DNA of 64,000 nucleotides from Desulfovibrio desulfuricans DSM 642 (GCF_000420465.1 NZ_ATUZ01000015.1:248001-312000); one strand, 5' to 3'; positions 42,051-51,569 are shown, counted from the first letter of the stretch. Program-made: numbers and translations. Notes: a model not told the origin generated them from the letters alone.

Positions 42051-44726
42051 TTACTCTGGATAGGATTGATCGTCCGCAAATATCTGCGCTGTTTTAAGCA
42101 AGCCTATGCGCTGGCGCAGAATTTCGGGTGTTCCCAGGGTTTCAAGCACTGCCATGCAGAAAACCAGAGGAGACAGATAACTATTACTCCAGTCTGCCGT
42201 AAATGTCACGGCCTCCACCTGGCCCGCTTCATTGGTCCCTGTTGACCAGCCGCGCAACATCAGTCGGATATTTGCCGTGCGCGGGCCTTTCTTGGTATCG
42301 CGCGTGAACATGCGCTCAGGCAGCTCTGCAAATTCGGCAAAGCAGCGGGCTGCCGCAGCAGTTTCTTCCTGAGTGGGCATGCGCAGGGTAAAGGCTTCGG
42401 CAACGGCCTGTTCTGTGCGGCGGCTTTTTTCCACAGGCTCCACACGCAGCACGTTCATGCCGGGGGGCAGCAAGGGGGCCAGGCGCGCGGCGACTTCTTC
42501 CGGCGGCAGATTTTTGTGCAGGGTAAGGGCAAACCACTCCGCCTGGCTTTCCACGCCCACGGGCAGCGCGCGGCCAAAGGAAAGCAAGGGCATGGGGTGG
42601 AAACCCTGCGAAAATGCCAGGGGCATGGCAGCCCTGCGCAGAGCGCGGTCAAGCACGGCCTGCAATTCAAGTTGGCTCAGATATGCGCTGCCCCCGGCCT
42701 TGCTGTGCCACAGGCGGTATTGGGCCGCCTTGATGGTCAGCTCCGCCGTGATCTTGGGCGGGCGGCTGGTTTGCGGGCGGCACACAAGGCGGCCTTCCTC
42801 GTCCAGGGTGGGCGCGTGGGCCATCTGGTCGCGCTGCGGCAAAATAAGCCTGTTGCGGTGCAGGGGCTGGCCGGGTTCGTCCGAGTCTGACGGGGCGGAT
42901 GCGTGTTGCATGCGCGAAGGGCCTGCCTTGGTGTCGCATGCGCCGCACTGGCGGCATGCGCCGTAACGGCAATCATCGGTAATTTTTTCCGTCAGGGCGC
43001 GTTCGCGTTCACGCAGCAGAAATTCCTCGGAGATGCCAGCTTCAAGGTGGCTCCAGGGCAGGGCCGCGCCGGGTTCGCGCGGGCCGGTGCATTCCTGCGC
43101 GCTGATACCGCACTCTTCAAGGGCTTCAAGCCAGGGCGGCAGAGAAAAATGTTCCATCCAGCTCGTAAACACTGCTCCCTTGCGGTAGGCCTTTTCCACC
43201 ACATCGGCCATACGGCGGTCTGCACGCGACAAAACGCCCTCAAGGTGGCTCATGGCGGGTTCGTGCCAGCGCAGCTTGAGGAACTTTTGCCCCTTGAACT
43301 GCGTCCGCACCAGATTGACGCGGCGCTGGATTTCATCCTGCCCGATCTGCGGCACCCACTGGAAGGGCGTGAAGGGTTTGGGAACAAAGGGCGAAAGCGC
43401 GGCTGTTACCTGTAAGCGGGGGTTGCCGCGACCAGCGGCATCGCGAACCTTGCGGCAGATATCCGCAATGGCCGAAAGGTCTTCATCCGTTTCTGTGGGC
43501 AGGCCGATCATGAAATAGAGCTTTACAAGCCGCCAGCCGTGTTCGACCAGTTTCTGCGCGTGCAGCAGCAGACCTTCTTCGGTAACGCCCTTGTTGATAA
43601 CATCGCGCAGGCGCTGGCTGCCAGCCTCGGGGGCGAGCGTCACGCCAGTGCGGCGCAGATCGGCCATGCGCTCGATGATTTCGTCGTCAATGGAGCCAAC
43701 ACGCAGCGAGGGCAGGGAGAGGCTGATCTGTTCGCGGGCGCAGCGGTCAAGCACGCCGAAGCTCAGGGTCTTCAAGGCGGAAAAATCGCCCGTGCTCAGA
43801 GATAGAAAAGAAATTTCGTCAAAGCCCGTTTCGTTCAGGCATTTGCTCAGGAGTTCATTGATATTGTCGAGCGAGCGCTCGCGCACGGGGCGGTAAACCA
43901 TGCCCGCATGGCAAAAACGGCAGCCGCGCGTACAGCCGCGCGCGATTTCGAGCGAGAGTCGATTGTGCACCGCGCCCACGGGCACAACCTGCCGCGTGGG
44001 GTAGGCCGCATTGTTGAGGTCGGCCACAATGCGCCGGGTGGGGCGCTGGTAGTCATCGCGCAGAGGCTTGAGCGGGAATACGGGAGCGCCTGCGGCGTCA
44101 AATTCCTGCTGAAAAAGGGACGGCACGTATACGCCGGGAATGGTGCGCGATTGCAGCAGCATTTCATCGCGGGTCCAGCCCTGATCCAGAGCTTTTTCGA
44201 GCATGCGCAGCACGTCCGGCAGGCTTTCCTCGCCATCGCCGAGCACCATGATGTCCACAAAGGGGGTCAGCGGTTCCGCACTCAGCAGCGCGCCGCCGCC
44301 AGCAATAACCAGGGGGCATTGGGTGAGGCTTTGCGGCCTGTCTGCCGTGCGCAGCGGGATGCCCGCCAGATCAAGCATGTAGAGCACATTGGTGTAGCAA
44401 AGCTCGTGCGTAATGGAAAAGCTCAGGCAGTGCATGCTGCCCAGGGGCGTGTCTGATTCCAGCGTGGCCAGCGGCGTATTGTGGGCGCGCAGAATTTCTG
44501 CGGCTTCCTTTTCAGGCGCCATGACGCGCTCTGCCCACCAGCGCGGTTCGCTGTTAACGATATTATAAAGAATTTTTTGTCCAAGGTAGGACATGCCCAC
44601 ATCATAGGTATCGGGAAAGGCCAGAGCCACGCGCAGGCGTACGTCTTCGGGGTTCTTACGGCAGGCGTTGTCCTCAATGCCCGCATAGCGGCTGGGTTTG
44701 GGCAATAGGGGCAGCAGTGGGCGCAT
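42051..44726 (-). CDS. B12-binding-type radical-SAM protein fused to DUF2344 domain
   Basis: An 891-residue protein. The N-terminal part (about 20-200) looks like the cobalamin-binding-like domain of the TIGR03960 radical-SAM family (PDTYDVGMSYLGQKILYNIVN, VLGDGEESLPDVL). The radical-SAM core follows with CTRGCRFCHAG (three cluster cysteines) and TLAPEAGSQRLRDVINKG. A cysteine-rich patch near 620 (CRYGACRQCGACD) may bind another metal centre. From about 690 a DUF2344/TIGR03936-like domain begins (KAGGSAYLSQLELQAVLDRALRR, LAFSQGFHPMPLLSFGRALPVGVES). In other bacteria these two are often separate adjacent genes. Often linked to tRNA/rRNA modification, but the reaction is unknown. AGGAT precedes the ATG. 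Confidence 0.88.
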   Translation of the reverse strand: MRPLLPLLPKPSRYAGIEDNACRKNPEDVRLRVALAFPDTYDVGMSYLGQKILYNIVNSEPRWWAERVMAPEKEAAEILRAHNTPLATLESDTPLGSMHCLSFSITHELCYTNVLYMLDLAGIPLRTADRPQSLTQCPLVIAGGGALLSAEPLTPFVDIMVLGDGEESLPDVLRMLEKALDQGWTRDEMLLQSRTIPGVYVPSLFQQEFDAAGAPVFPLKPLRDDYQRPTRRIVADLNNAAYPTRQVVPVGAVHNRLSLEIARGCTRGCRFCHAGMVYRPVRERSLDNINELLSKCLNETGFDEISFLSLSTGDFSALKTLSFGVLDRCAREQISLSLPSLRVGSIDDEIIERMADLRRTGVTLAPEAGSQRLRDVINKGVTEEGLLLHAQKLVEHGWRLVKLYFMIGLPTETDEDLSAIADICRKVRDAAGRGNPRLQVTAALSPFVPKPFTPFQWVPQIGQDEIQRRVNLVRTQFKGQKFLKLRWHEPAMSHLEGVLSRADRRMADVVEKAYRKGAVFTSWMEHFSLPPWLEALEECGISAQECTGPREPGAALPWSHLEAGISEEFLLRERERALTEKITDDCRYGACRQCGACDTKAGPSRMQHASAPSDSDEPGQPLHRNRLILPQRDQMAHAPTLDEEGRLVCRPQTSRPPKITAELTIKAAQYRLWHSKAGGSAYLSQLELQAVLDRALRRAAMPLAFSQGFHPMPLLSFGRALPVGVESQAEWFALTLHKNLPPEEVAARLAPLLPPGMNVLRVEPVEKSRRTEQAVAEAFTLRMPTQEETAAAARCFAEFAELPERMFTRDTKKGPRTANIRLMLRGWSTGTNEAGQVEAVTFTADWSNSYLSPLVFCMAVLETLGTPEILRQRIGLLKTAQIFADDQSYPE

Positions 44727-44765
44727 GTCTATCCTTGTGTGGGTTGGAGAAAAGGCGAAGGGTGC

Positions 44766-44791
44766 AAAAAGGGCGGCGTTTTGCGCCGCCC
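44766..44791 (-). terminator. Terminator of the small Sm-like gene
   Basis: An 8-bp stem (GGGCGGCG and complement, 44771-44791) is followed on the minus strand by TTTTTG. A second, longer imperfect repeat (GCAAACCCC near 44803 with GGGGTTTGC near 44862) lies between it and the gene stop. Confidence 0.75.
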
Positions 44792-44889
44792 CAAGAGTGA
44801 TGGCAAACCCCGTTTCTCGGGTATTGCGCCGTCAGAGTCGGCAAAGCCGCCGGGCGCAAAGGGGTTTGCTGCAAGAGTTCTTTTTGTAA

Positions 44890-45231
44890 TTACTTGATAA
44901 GGCCGCTGCCGGAACCGCCAAAGGGTTCGGAGCTGAACTGCATCTTGCCGAGGCCGCCGGCCACGGTCAGATTGGTGCAGGCTTCGATGTACTTGTCCTG
45001 CAGTTCCTTGGGGGTGTTGGCATAGCGGTAGAGGAAATTTTTTCCCTCAATGCTGCCCGTAAAATCAGGTTCAAAGGGATAGCCGTAGGGCAACAGCACC
45101 ATCTGCACACCCTGCTGGGTGGGGACAGTCTGAAGGGTGGCCACCTCGTTAAGGCAGTCCTTGTCGGCGTCATACTTGCCGATGATCAGTTCGCCCGTCA
45201 CCAGCTTCATCAAACGGATATCATAAGCCAT
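44890..45231 (-). CDS. Small conserved-looking protein, possible Sm/Hfq-like fold
   Basis: A 113-residue soluble protein starting MAYDIRLMKLVTGELIIGKYD. The opening pattern (LMKLVTGELIIGKYD, then a beta-rich stretch with LLPYGYPFEPD and a helical YIEACTNL) recalls Sm-like proteins of phages and some bacteria, whose first strand reads VRLxTGExIxA. That is a weak resemblance and no RNA-binding function is shown. The glycine-rich end (GGSGSG) looks unstructured. GAGGAG precedes the ATG at 45231, two codons inside a longer frame. It is divergent from rnc and has its own terminator. Confidence 0.55.
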   Translation of the reverse strand: MAYDIRLMKLVTGELIIGKYDADKDCLNEVATLQTVPTQQGVQMVLLPYGYPFEPDFTGSIEGKNFLYRYANTPKELQDKYIEACTNLTVAGGLGKMQFSSEPFGGSGSGLIK

Positions 45232-45332
45232 GCTCAACTCCTCGGTAGTCGTTGGTTTTACCTAGGCATTGGCGCAACGCATGTCAAGGTATTTTATGTT
45301 GCCAACAGTTTTGAAATGACTACAGTACGGGC

Positions 45333-46076
45333 ATGCAGAATTTTGACGCACCCATCAATACAGACCCCGCAGCAGCGGCCAAAGTGCTGGAACCAGTGCT
45401 CGGGTATGTCTTTACAAAGCCCGCGCTGCTGGATCTTGCCCTGACGCACAGCTCGTGGGCCAATGAATGCGGCACAGGGCAAAACCATAACGAACGGCTT
45501 GAATTTTTAGGCGATGCCGTGCTTGAACTGTGCGTCTCCGCCCAGTTATACCGGCGATTTCCTGATGCGCGCGAAGGCGAGCTCACCAAGATGCGGGCGC
45601 ATCTGGTGAGTACCGTAAGCCTTGCGGAGCGGGCACGAAAGATTGGGCTTGTTGCCTTGCTGAAACTGGGACGAGGAGAAGAAAGCCAGGGGGGCCGTAA
45701 TCGCGATGGCGTGTTGAGCGATGCGCTGGAGGCAGTGCTTGCTGCCGTGTATGAGGACGGCGGTTTTGCTGCCGCCCAGGGCGTGGTGGCCCGGCTGTTT
45801 GCTGACCGCTGGCCCACGGCTGCAAGCAAGACCATGCCCAAGGACTATAAAACCAGGCTTCAGGAAGCTTCGCAACAGCGCTTTGGCGAAGCGCCGCTCT
45901 ACACCCGCATGGGCAGCCAGGGGCCGGAGCATGCCAAAATTTTTGAGATAGCCTTGCGGCTGCCGGATGGAACCGAATTTGCCGCCACAGGCAGCAGCTG
46001 CAAAAAGGCGGAACAAAATGCCGCCCAGCAGGCGCTTGCCGTTCTTGAGTCTACTGCAATACCAAAAAAGAACTGA
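45333..46076 (+). CDS. rnc: Ribonuclease III
   Basis: A 247-residue double-strand-specific endoribonuclease that processes rRNA precursors and some mRNAs. The catalytic signature HNERLEFLGDAVLEL lies near residue 50, the second acidic cluster is DALEAVLAAVYEDGGF, and the last 70 residues form a double-strand RNA-binding domain (KTRLQEASQQRFGEAPLY, SSCKKAEQNAAQQALAVLE). It stands alone here, without the era gene often found beside it. Confidence 0.96.
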   Translation: MQNFDAPINTDPAAAAKVLEPVLGYVFTKPALLDLALTHSSWANECGTGQNHNERLEFLGDAVLELCVSAQLYRRFPDAREGELTKMRAHLVSTVSLAERARKIGLVALLKLGRGEESQGGRNRDGVLSDALEAVLAAVYEDGGFAAAQGVVARLFADRWPTAASKTMPKDYKTRLQEASQQRFGEAPLYTRMGSQGPEHAKIFEIALRLPDGTEFAATGSSCKKAEQNAAQQALAVLESTAIPKKN

Positions 46077-46130
46077 CAAATCCCCCAATATGCCGCAGCA
46101 AAGCATGCGGGCATAGTCGGGATTGTCCCG

Positions 46131-46153
46131 GCCCGGGGGCACAGCCCCCGGGC
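46131..46153. terminator. Hairpin between convergent rnc and flagellin genes
   Basis: A perfect 10-bp GC stem (GCCCGGGGGC and complement) with an ACA loop lies between the two stops. It lacks a T-run, so it may be a bidirectional terminator or an RNA-stabilising 3' structure for the abundant flagellin mRNA. Confidence 0.55.
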
Positions 46154-46192
46154 CTCCCATCTTTGGTCCACCACAGCCTAGTTTATGATGGC

Positions 46193-47101
46193 CTAACCGC
46201 CAATAAGCTTCATGGCCATCTGCGGCAAGGAGTTGGCCTGCGACAGCATGGCCACCGCAGACTGGGTGAGAATCTGGTTGCGGACAAAGGACGTCATTTC
46301 TGTCGCAACGTCCACGTCGGAAATTCGGGATTCAGCAGCCTGGAGATTTTCAGCCTGAGTATTCAGGTTGGTGATCGTATTTTCCAGGCGGTTCTGCACC
46401 GCGCCAAGGTGCGCGCGGATTTTATCCTTGGACACAATGGCCTTCGTGATGGCCTCAAGCGATTGCTGCGCGGCCTGCTGCGTGGAAACCGTGCCGCCCG
46501 CCCGCAATGTGTTGGTGGCCGTGTCGTAGGCCTGGTTGCCAATGCCAAGGGCAGACGCGGTGGTGCAGCCGATGGTGATATAGTAATAGTCTTCGGCAGA
46601 ATCGTTGCCGGTGCCAAAGTGAACCTTCAGCTTGCCGGAAGACGTCATACCGCTGCCATCGTGGGTGTCGGAGGACAATGTGCCGTTCAACAGGTGGATA
46701 CCGTTGAAGTCGGTGGCATTGGCGATACGGGTAATTTCCGAAGCCATTGCCTGGTACTCGGACTCGATCATCAGGCGCTGCGTGGAGTCATAGGTGCCGG
46801 TGGCAGCCTGTTCCGCCAGTTCCTTCATGCGCGTGAGCTTTTCATCGATGATGCCAAGCGCGCCGTCGGCGGTCTGGATCATGGAGATAGCGTCGTTCGC
46901 ATTGCGCGCGCCCTGATGCAGGGTGGTTATGTCGGCGCGTTGCAGTTCTCGAATTGCCAGACCTGCGGCATCATCAGCGGCGCTGTTGACGCGAAGACCA
47001 GACGACAAGCGCTGCATGGATTTTCCCAGTGCCGAGTAATGTGAATTTAAATTTCTGGCCGTATTGTCGGCCATCATATTATGGTTAATGACCAAAGACA
47101 T
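46193..47101 (-). CDS. Flagellin
   Basis: A 302-residue structural protein of the flagellar filament. Conserved N-terminal (SLVINHNMMADNTARNL, LSSGLRVNSAADDAAGLAI) and C-terminal (AHLGAVQNRLENTITNLNTQAENLQAAESRISDVD, ILTQSAVAMLSQANSLPQ) coiled-coil parts are complete. The central surface-exposed region is short (about 140-200), making a compact flagellin. No signal peptide, as expected for type III export. AGGAGG at 47108-47113 and a sigma-54 promoter upstream fix the ATG at 47101. No other flagellar genes are in the window. Confidence 0.96.
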   Translation of the reverse strand: MSLVINHNMMADNTARNLNSHYSALGKSMQRLSSGLRVNSAADDAAGLAIRELQRADITTLHQGARNANDAISMIQTADGALGIIDEKLTRMKELAEQAATGTYDSTQRLMIESEYQAMASEITRIANATDFNGIHLLNGTLSSDTHDGSGMTSSGKLKVHFGTGNDSAEDYYYITIGCTTASALGIGNQAYDTATNTLRAGGTVSTQQAAQQSLEAITKAIVSKDKIRAHLGAVQNRLENTITNLNTQAENLQAAESRISDVDVATEMTSFVRNQILTQSAVAMLSQANSLPQMAMKLIGG

Positions 47102-47141
47102 GGGACACCTCCTGGTGGTTACTAAGCTGTACTCGCCACGA

Positions 47142-47157
47142 TGCAATCCATGTGCCA
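47142..47157 (-). promoter_or_regulatory. Sigma-54 (-24/-12) promoter of the flagellin gene
   Basis: On the minus strand TGGCAC (47157-47152), five bases, then TTGCA (47146-47142) match the RpoN consensus exactly, with the invariant GG and GC correctly spaced. The predicted start site is near 47131, giving a leader of about 30 bases. This implies activation by an AAA+ enhancer-binding protein. Confidence 0.85.
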
Positions 47158-47203
47158 ATAAAAAAAATTGTTATAATTTAATTAGTTACAAGATTAAAAT
47201 TGC

Positions 47204-47224
47204 GGAGGGAAAAAATTTCCCTCC
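47204..47224. repeat. Inverted repeat upstream of the flagellin promoter
   Basis: A 9-bp inverted repeat (GGAGGGAAA and complement around an AAA centre) lies about 50 bases upstream of the -24 box. It could be an activator site or an unrelated hairpin. Confidence 0.35.
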
Positions 47225-47434
47225 CCGAAGAGGAATTTTTGACAGTATATCAGGGCATTCGCGCAAACCACTTTGCCTGCTTCAGAGGCGATGGTGCGAA
47301 TGCAGCCTGATGTCCATCGCTGCGGCACGGCATCCTCATGCGGGGGCAGCGCAGGCGGCTATCACTCGCAGTCCAACCTGAGCGGCCATTGCGCAATATG
47401 CAGCCTGCTATGGCTGCGGGGCGCTACGCAGCAA

Positions 47435-47483
47435 CAAAAAACCCCGGCCTGTCCCCTTATGTATGTGGGAGCAGGCCGGGGTT
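47435..47483 (-). terminator. Terminator of the glt transporter operon
   Basis: A perfect 12-bp stem (47440-47451 with 47472-47483) and 20-base loop, followed on the minus strand by a run of six T, lies 30 bases after the ATPase gene stop. Confidence 0.88.
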
Positions 47484-47513
47484 ATGCTGTTAACAGCGCC
47501 CTGAGGCGGCGTA

Positions 47514-48266
47514 TTAGTGCGGAATGATGTTGGCCAAAAAGTCCTTGGCGCGCTGGGTTGCCGGATTGTCGAAGAATTTGTCCTTGGGGGAGTCTTCGAG
47601 AATCTGGCCGTTTTCCATAAAGAGAACCCGGTTGGCGACCTTGCGGGCAAAGCCCATTTCATGGGTAACGACCATCATGGTCATGCCTTCGTAGGCCAGC
47701 TCAACCATGACATCCAGCACTTCGTTAATCATTTCCGGGTCAAGTGCTGATGTCGGTTCGTCAAAAAGCATGGCCACGGGATCCATGCACAGGGCGCGGG
47801 CAATGGCGACGCGTTGCTGCTGCCCGCCGGAGAGCTGTGAAGGATACTTTTCCGTCTGCTGTTCAAGGCCGACCCGCTTGAGCAGCATGTGGGCCTTTTC
47901 CATGGATTCTTCGCGGTTGCGCTTGAGTACCTTTTCCTGAGCCAGAACAAGGTTATGGATGATGTTCAGGTGCGGAAAAAGCTCAAAATGCTGAAAAACC
48001 ATGCCAACGTGGCTGCGGAGCTGGGCCAGGTTGGTTTTTTTGCTGGTCACTTCTGTGTTGTTCACAAAAATTTTGCCAGACTGCACGGGTTCAAGGCCGT
48101 TTACGGTTTTGATCAGCGTGGATTTTCCCGAACCGGAAGGCCCGCATACCACAACAACCTCGCCCTTGTGTATGCGCGTGCTACAGTGGCTCAGCACATT
48201 GAAGTCACCGTACCACTTGGATACGTTTTCCAGAATGATCATGGCTTCATCGGTGGGATTAATCAT
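47514..48266 (-). CDS. gltL: Glutamate/aspartate ABC transporter ATP-binding protein
   Basis: A 250-residue ATPase that powers the importer. The Walker A loop is GPSGSGKST, the signature is [15 protein letters not shown], and Walker B is [14 protein letters not shown]; the switch histidine is in VVTHEMGFA. It belongs to the polar amino-acid (GlnQ/GltL) group. Its start overlaps the permease stop by 4 bases (ATGA). An internal ATG at residue 9 ([12 protein letters not shown]) is a possible alternative start. Confidence 0.93.
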   Translation of the reverse strand: MINPTDEAMIILENVSKWYGDFNVLSHCSTRIHKGEVVVVCGPSGSGKSTLIKTVNGLEPVQSGKIFVNNTEVTSKKTNLAQLRSHVGMVFQHFELFPHLNIIHNLVLAQEKVLKRNREESMEKAHMLLKRVGLEQQTEKYPSQLSGGQQQRVAIARALCMDPVAMLFDEPTSALDPEMINEVLDVMVELAYEGMTMMVVTHEMGFARKVANRVLFMENGQILEDSPKDKFFDNPATQRAKDFLANIIPH

Positions 48267-48940
48267 TGATTGAGTCTCTTTTTTACCATGGTTACGGTGG
48301 CTGAAACACAGAGGCAGACCACAAAGTAGCCGGATCCTGCAATCAGTACCATATCAATTTCATAGCCTGTTGTTTTGCCAATGTTGGAAGCGGTGCGGAA
48401 AAAGTCGGCAAGGCCGATGATGTACACCAGGGCGGTATCCTGAAAAAGAATCATGCCCTGGGTCAGCAGCAGGGGCGTCATGACGCGGAATGCCTGCGGC
48501 AGGATGACATAGGTGATTGTTTGCGACTTGGTCATGCCAAGCGCAAGGGATGCCGCATACTGGCCGCTGGAAACACTGCGCATGCCCGCGCGGATAATTT
48601 CTGCATAGTAGGCCGCCTCAAATGCGGTAAAAGCCACTATGGCGGAAACGAGCCGGATGTCTGTTTGCGGCGAGAGATTGAAGAATGAAGTCAAAAACTG
48701 CGGCACAATGAGGTAGAACCACAGCAGCACCATCACAAGGGGGATGGAGCGGAAGCAGTTCACATAGGCGGCGGAGAGCCAGCGCATGGGCGCATAAACA
48801 GAAATGCGCGCCACTGCCAGCAATGTGCCTATCACCATGCCAAAGGCAATGGCCGTAATGGTGATCTTGAGCGTTACCAATGCCCCCTGCGCAAGCAGGG
48901 GCAGGCTCTGCTGGATGATGCTCCAGTCTATGCTAAACAT
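48263..48940 (-). CDS. gltK: Glutamate/aspartate ABC transporter permease
   Basis: A 225-residue inner-membrane subunit with about five helices and the EAA loop ([28 protein letters not shown]) that docks on the ATPase. The N-terminus [27 protein letters not shown] matches the HisM/GltK-type permease family. GGAGG precedes the ATG at 48940; the start overlaps the previous permease gene by 8 bases. Confidence 0.92.
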   Translation of the reverse strand: MFSIDWSIIQQSLPLLAQGALVTLKITITAIAFGMVIGTLLAVARISVYAPMRWLSAAYVNCFRSIPLVMVLLWFYLIVPQFLTSFFNLSPQTDIRLVSAIVAFTAFEAAYYAEIIRAGMRSVSSGQYAASLALGMTKSQTITYVILPQAFRVMTPLLLTQGMILFQDTALVYIIGLADFFRTASNIGKTTGYEIDMVLIAGSGYFVVCLCVSATVTMVKKRLNQ

Positions 48941-49682
48941 TTTTGCCTCCTGTGCTCATGGAGGGCAAACGCATTTTGTTCTCCAGCAGTTTCATGGAAC
49001 GCATGACCACAAAATTCAGGAAGGCGTAGGCAAGCGTAACCGCAATGAACGATTCATACGCGTAGCCGGAAAATTCCAGAAGGCGGTTGGCCTGCGCGGT
49101 CAGTTCAATAAGCCCCACAGTTGAGGCAACTGCGGTGTTTTTGACCATATTGAGCATTTCGGAGGTCAACGGCGGAATGATAATGCGGTAGGCATTGGGC
49201 AACAGAACGTGACGATAGGTTTGCGGCAGCGTAAGGCCAAGGGCCAGGGCGGCGTAGCGTTGCCCGCGCGAGAGGGCCTGAATGCCAGACCTGACCTGCT
49301 CACAGACGCGCGCTCCGGTAAAGAAGCCCAGCGCGCAGGTGGAAATGACAAAAAACTGGATGTTTGGGTTCAGTTCTGCCTTGAACCATACGCTTGCTTT
49401 GTAGGGCAGCAGGTCGGGTGCTGCAAGGTACCATATGAAAAACTGAACGATAAGAGGTATGTTGCGAAAAACGGTCACATAGGCTGCGCCAATATTGCTC
49501 AAAATCTTGTTGGGCAGAGTGCGGAGAATACCGAAAAAAGAGCCCAGAAGAAAAGCCAGAATCCAGGCACAGACAGACAGGGCCACTGTCGTCAAAAAGC
49601 CGTCCACCAGCCAGCTAAAGTAGGTGACGTTTCCGAACGGCGCCTGCTCAAAAAAAATGCCCCAGTTCCAGTTAGCCTGCAT
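48933..49682 (-). CDS. gltJ: Glutamate/aspartate ABC transporter permease
   Basis: A 249-residue inner-membrane subunit, partner of GltK. The N-terminus [21 protein letters not shown], the [14 protein letters not shown] segment and the EAA loop ([28 protein letters not shown]) match the GltJ type. The gene is separated from the binding-protein gene by about 106 bases holding a large hairpin. Confidence 0.92.
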   Translation of the reverse strand: MQANWNWGIFFEQAPFGNVTYFSWLVDGFLTTVALSVCAWILAFLLGSFFGILRTLPNKILSNIGAAYVTVFRNIPLIVQFFIWYLAAPDLLPYKASVWFKAELNPNIQFFVISTCALGFFTGARVCEQVRSGIQALSRGQRYAALALGLTLPQTYRHVLLPNAYRIIIPPLTSEMLNMVKNTAVASTVGLIELTAQANRLLEFSGYAYESFIAVTLAYAFLNFVVMRSMKLLENKMRLPSMSTGGKNV

Positions 49683-49737
49683 TCGTTGGTTCCATCCCTG
49701 TGTAAAAAACGTATCTCATGGTGCAGCGGGCTTAAAC

Positions 49738-49782
49738 GCATGCCCGGGAGCGCCCGCTTGCGCCTGAAGCTCCCGGGCATGC
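49738..49782 (-). terminator. Intercistronic hairpin between gltI and gltJ
   Basis: A perfect 14-bp stem (GCATGCCCGGGAGC at 49738-49751, complement at 49769-49782) follows the gltI stop. Only a weak T-run follows, so it probably allows partial read-through or protects the gltI message, giving more binding protein than permease. Confidence 0.7.
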
Positions 49783-49788
49783 CTAAAA

Positions 49789-50700
49789 TCAGTTCAGGGC
49801 CTTGTCGTTGGGGGCCTTGAAGAGAGCCTTCATTTCGTCAGACATTTCAAAATTCATGTTCATGTTCTTGGGCGGAATGGGCTGCATGAACCAGCGGTTA
49901 AAGGACTTTTCGGCATTGCCGTTGCTCTGTTCCGCAGCGATCACGTCGTCAAGAAGCTTCTTGAACTGCGCGTCGCCCTTGCGCACCATGCAGCCGTAGG
50001 CTTCAAAGCTCTGCGGGGTACCCAGGATGACCCAGTCAGCGGGCTTTTTGGCCTTGGCGCGTTCGCCGGCAAGCAGGGCGTCATCCATAAAGAAGGCCAC
50101 AGCACGGCCAGATTCCACAGTGCGGAACGCATCGCCGTGGTCTTTTACGCTGATGATGTTGATGGCGAGGCCCTTCTCGTCATTCATCTTGTTCAGCAGC
50201 TTTTCAGAGGTGGTGCCGGAGGTCACGGCAACGTTCTTGCCCTTCAGGCCGTCAAAGTCCTTGATGCCGGAGTCTTTGTTGACCAGCAGGCGGGTGCCGA
50301 TGATAAAAAAGGTGTTGGAGAAGTCAACCTGCTGTTGACGTTCCAGGTTGTTGGTGGTCGAGCCACACTCGAAATCAAAGGTGCCGTTTTGCAGCAGGGG
50401 AATGCGGTTCTGCGAGGTGATGGGCACATAACGCACCTGGAGGTTGGGCATGTTCAGCTGTTTTTTAACGGCTTCCACAACCTTGTTGGAATAGTCCTGT
50501 GCGTAGCCGATGACGTTCTGCTGAAGATCGTAGTAGGAAAAAGGCACGGAAGATTCACGGTGACCCACAACAATTACGCCGGTATCCTTGATTTTTTTCA
50601 AGGTCCCGGTGAGTTCCTCTGCCTGTGCCTGACCGCCCTGAACAGAGGTCAGCAGAAGCAGAGCCGCCAGAGCGGACAAAATGGATTTCTTCAGCGCCAT
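49789..50700 (-). CDS. gltI: Glutamate/aspartate periplasmic binding protein
   Basis: A 303-residue solute-binding protein. The signal peptide ends near GQAQA. The mature protein is strikingly like E. coli GltI as I remember it, including VVGHRESSVPFSYYD, ITSQNRIPLLQNGTFDFECG, TSGTTSEKLLNK, GRAVAFFMDDALLAGERAK and the C-terminal MNFEMSDEMKALFKAPNDKA. It captures acidic amino acids for GltJK. AGGAGG precedes the ATG at 50700. First gene of the operon. Confidence 0.93.
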   Translation of the reverse strand: MALKKSILSALAALLLLTSVQGGQAQAEELTGTLKKIKDTGVIVVGHRESSVPFSYYDLQQNVIGYAQDYSNKVVEAVKKQLNMPNLQVRYVPITSQNRIPLLQNGTFDFECGSTTNNLERQQQVDFSNTFFIIGTRLLVNKDSGIKDFDGLKGKNVAVTSGTTSEKLLNKMNDEKGLAINIISVKDHGDAFRTVESGRAVAFFMDDALLAGERAKAKKPADWVILGTPQSFEAYGCMVRKGDAQFKKLLDDVIAAEQSNGNAEKSFNRWFMQPIPPKNMNMNFEMSDEMKALFKAPNDKALN

Positions 50701-51569
50701 GGTTTCCTCCTGGAATGGCATTTACGGAAGACGGCGCTCCGTTGCCAAATAGCAGCGCCGCCGAAGAAAACTACCCGGAAACTGGTGTTTGCCAGACCCA
50801 TAAAAGCCAAGCCCCGCGTTCAGTATCCACGGTGCTCTGGTTTTGATGGGGTGCCGTTGTGCGAGAGCACGTCCACGGCAAACAGTTTCCCTGAGTCCTT
50901 GCCAGAGTGCAGTGTCTGCGCTCTTCGGGCGCGCCGATGCTGGCAGGCAAGAAAGCCGGGTGCGCTATCATGGGTTCAGCGCACGCCGCTTCACGCTTCT
51001 GAGAACGGTACGCGGCAACCGGCAAAGAAAAATACATCAAACCATGCGGCGCTTGGCGGTGCATGATCCATCGCTGACTGGTGCCTTGGGGGGGAGGCGT
51101 CGCTGCGTTCTTGAGCAATTATAATGATGCGAAATGCATTCGCAAAATTTTACGTCACATGTTCAGGCGTTTACCCCTGCGGGTAAAAATCGTTCGCGCC
51201 TCACAGGCGGGCGTTTGCTCGCACAGCCTTAAGAGCGATTACAAGGTGAAATCGCTCCTAGAGTGCAGGAACCACAACCAGTTATGTTTGCGGCAGAACA
51301 CCTGCATCAAAATTTTCATTAAAATACCTCGGCATCATTATAAATATTAGCCCTGGTGTCAATATGACATCCGCTTGCGTTGACCTCGCGCGTGCTGCCC
51401 TCCAGATTTTGGGCAGACGCATAAATGTAACGTTTTTTTCAAAATTGGCGCTATTGGTGCTGCTTGTATTGTCCGATAAACGATAATATGATTGTTCTGC
51501 TTGGTTTTCTGGGAGGCTGTTTTTTTCAGCCTCGGGCACAATTATCCGTTTTCCGACAAGGGTGGGTTT
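50701..51569. other. Divergent intergenic region, no recognisable gene
   Basis: About 870 bases between the glt operon and the chemoreceptor gene. Reading frames are short and poor in composition. The right half (51220-51500) is AT-rich and should hold the chemoreceptor promoter. TCCGATAA near 51473 resembles a sigma-28 -10 box, but I see no matching -35. Confidence 0.5.

Noticed and set aside
51465-51480. Sigma-28 promoter for the chemoreceptor
   Set aside because: TCCGATAA resembles the -10 box but no TAAA-type -35 lies at the right distance.
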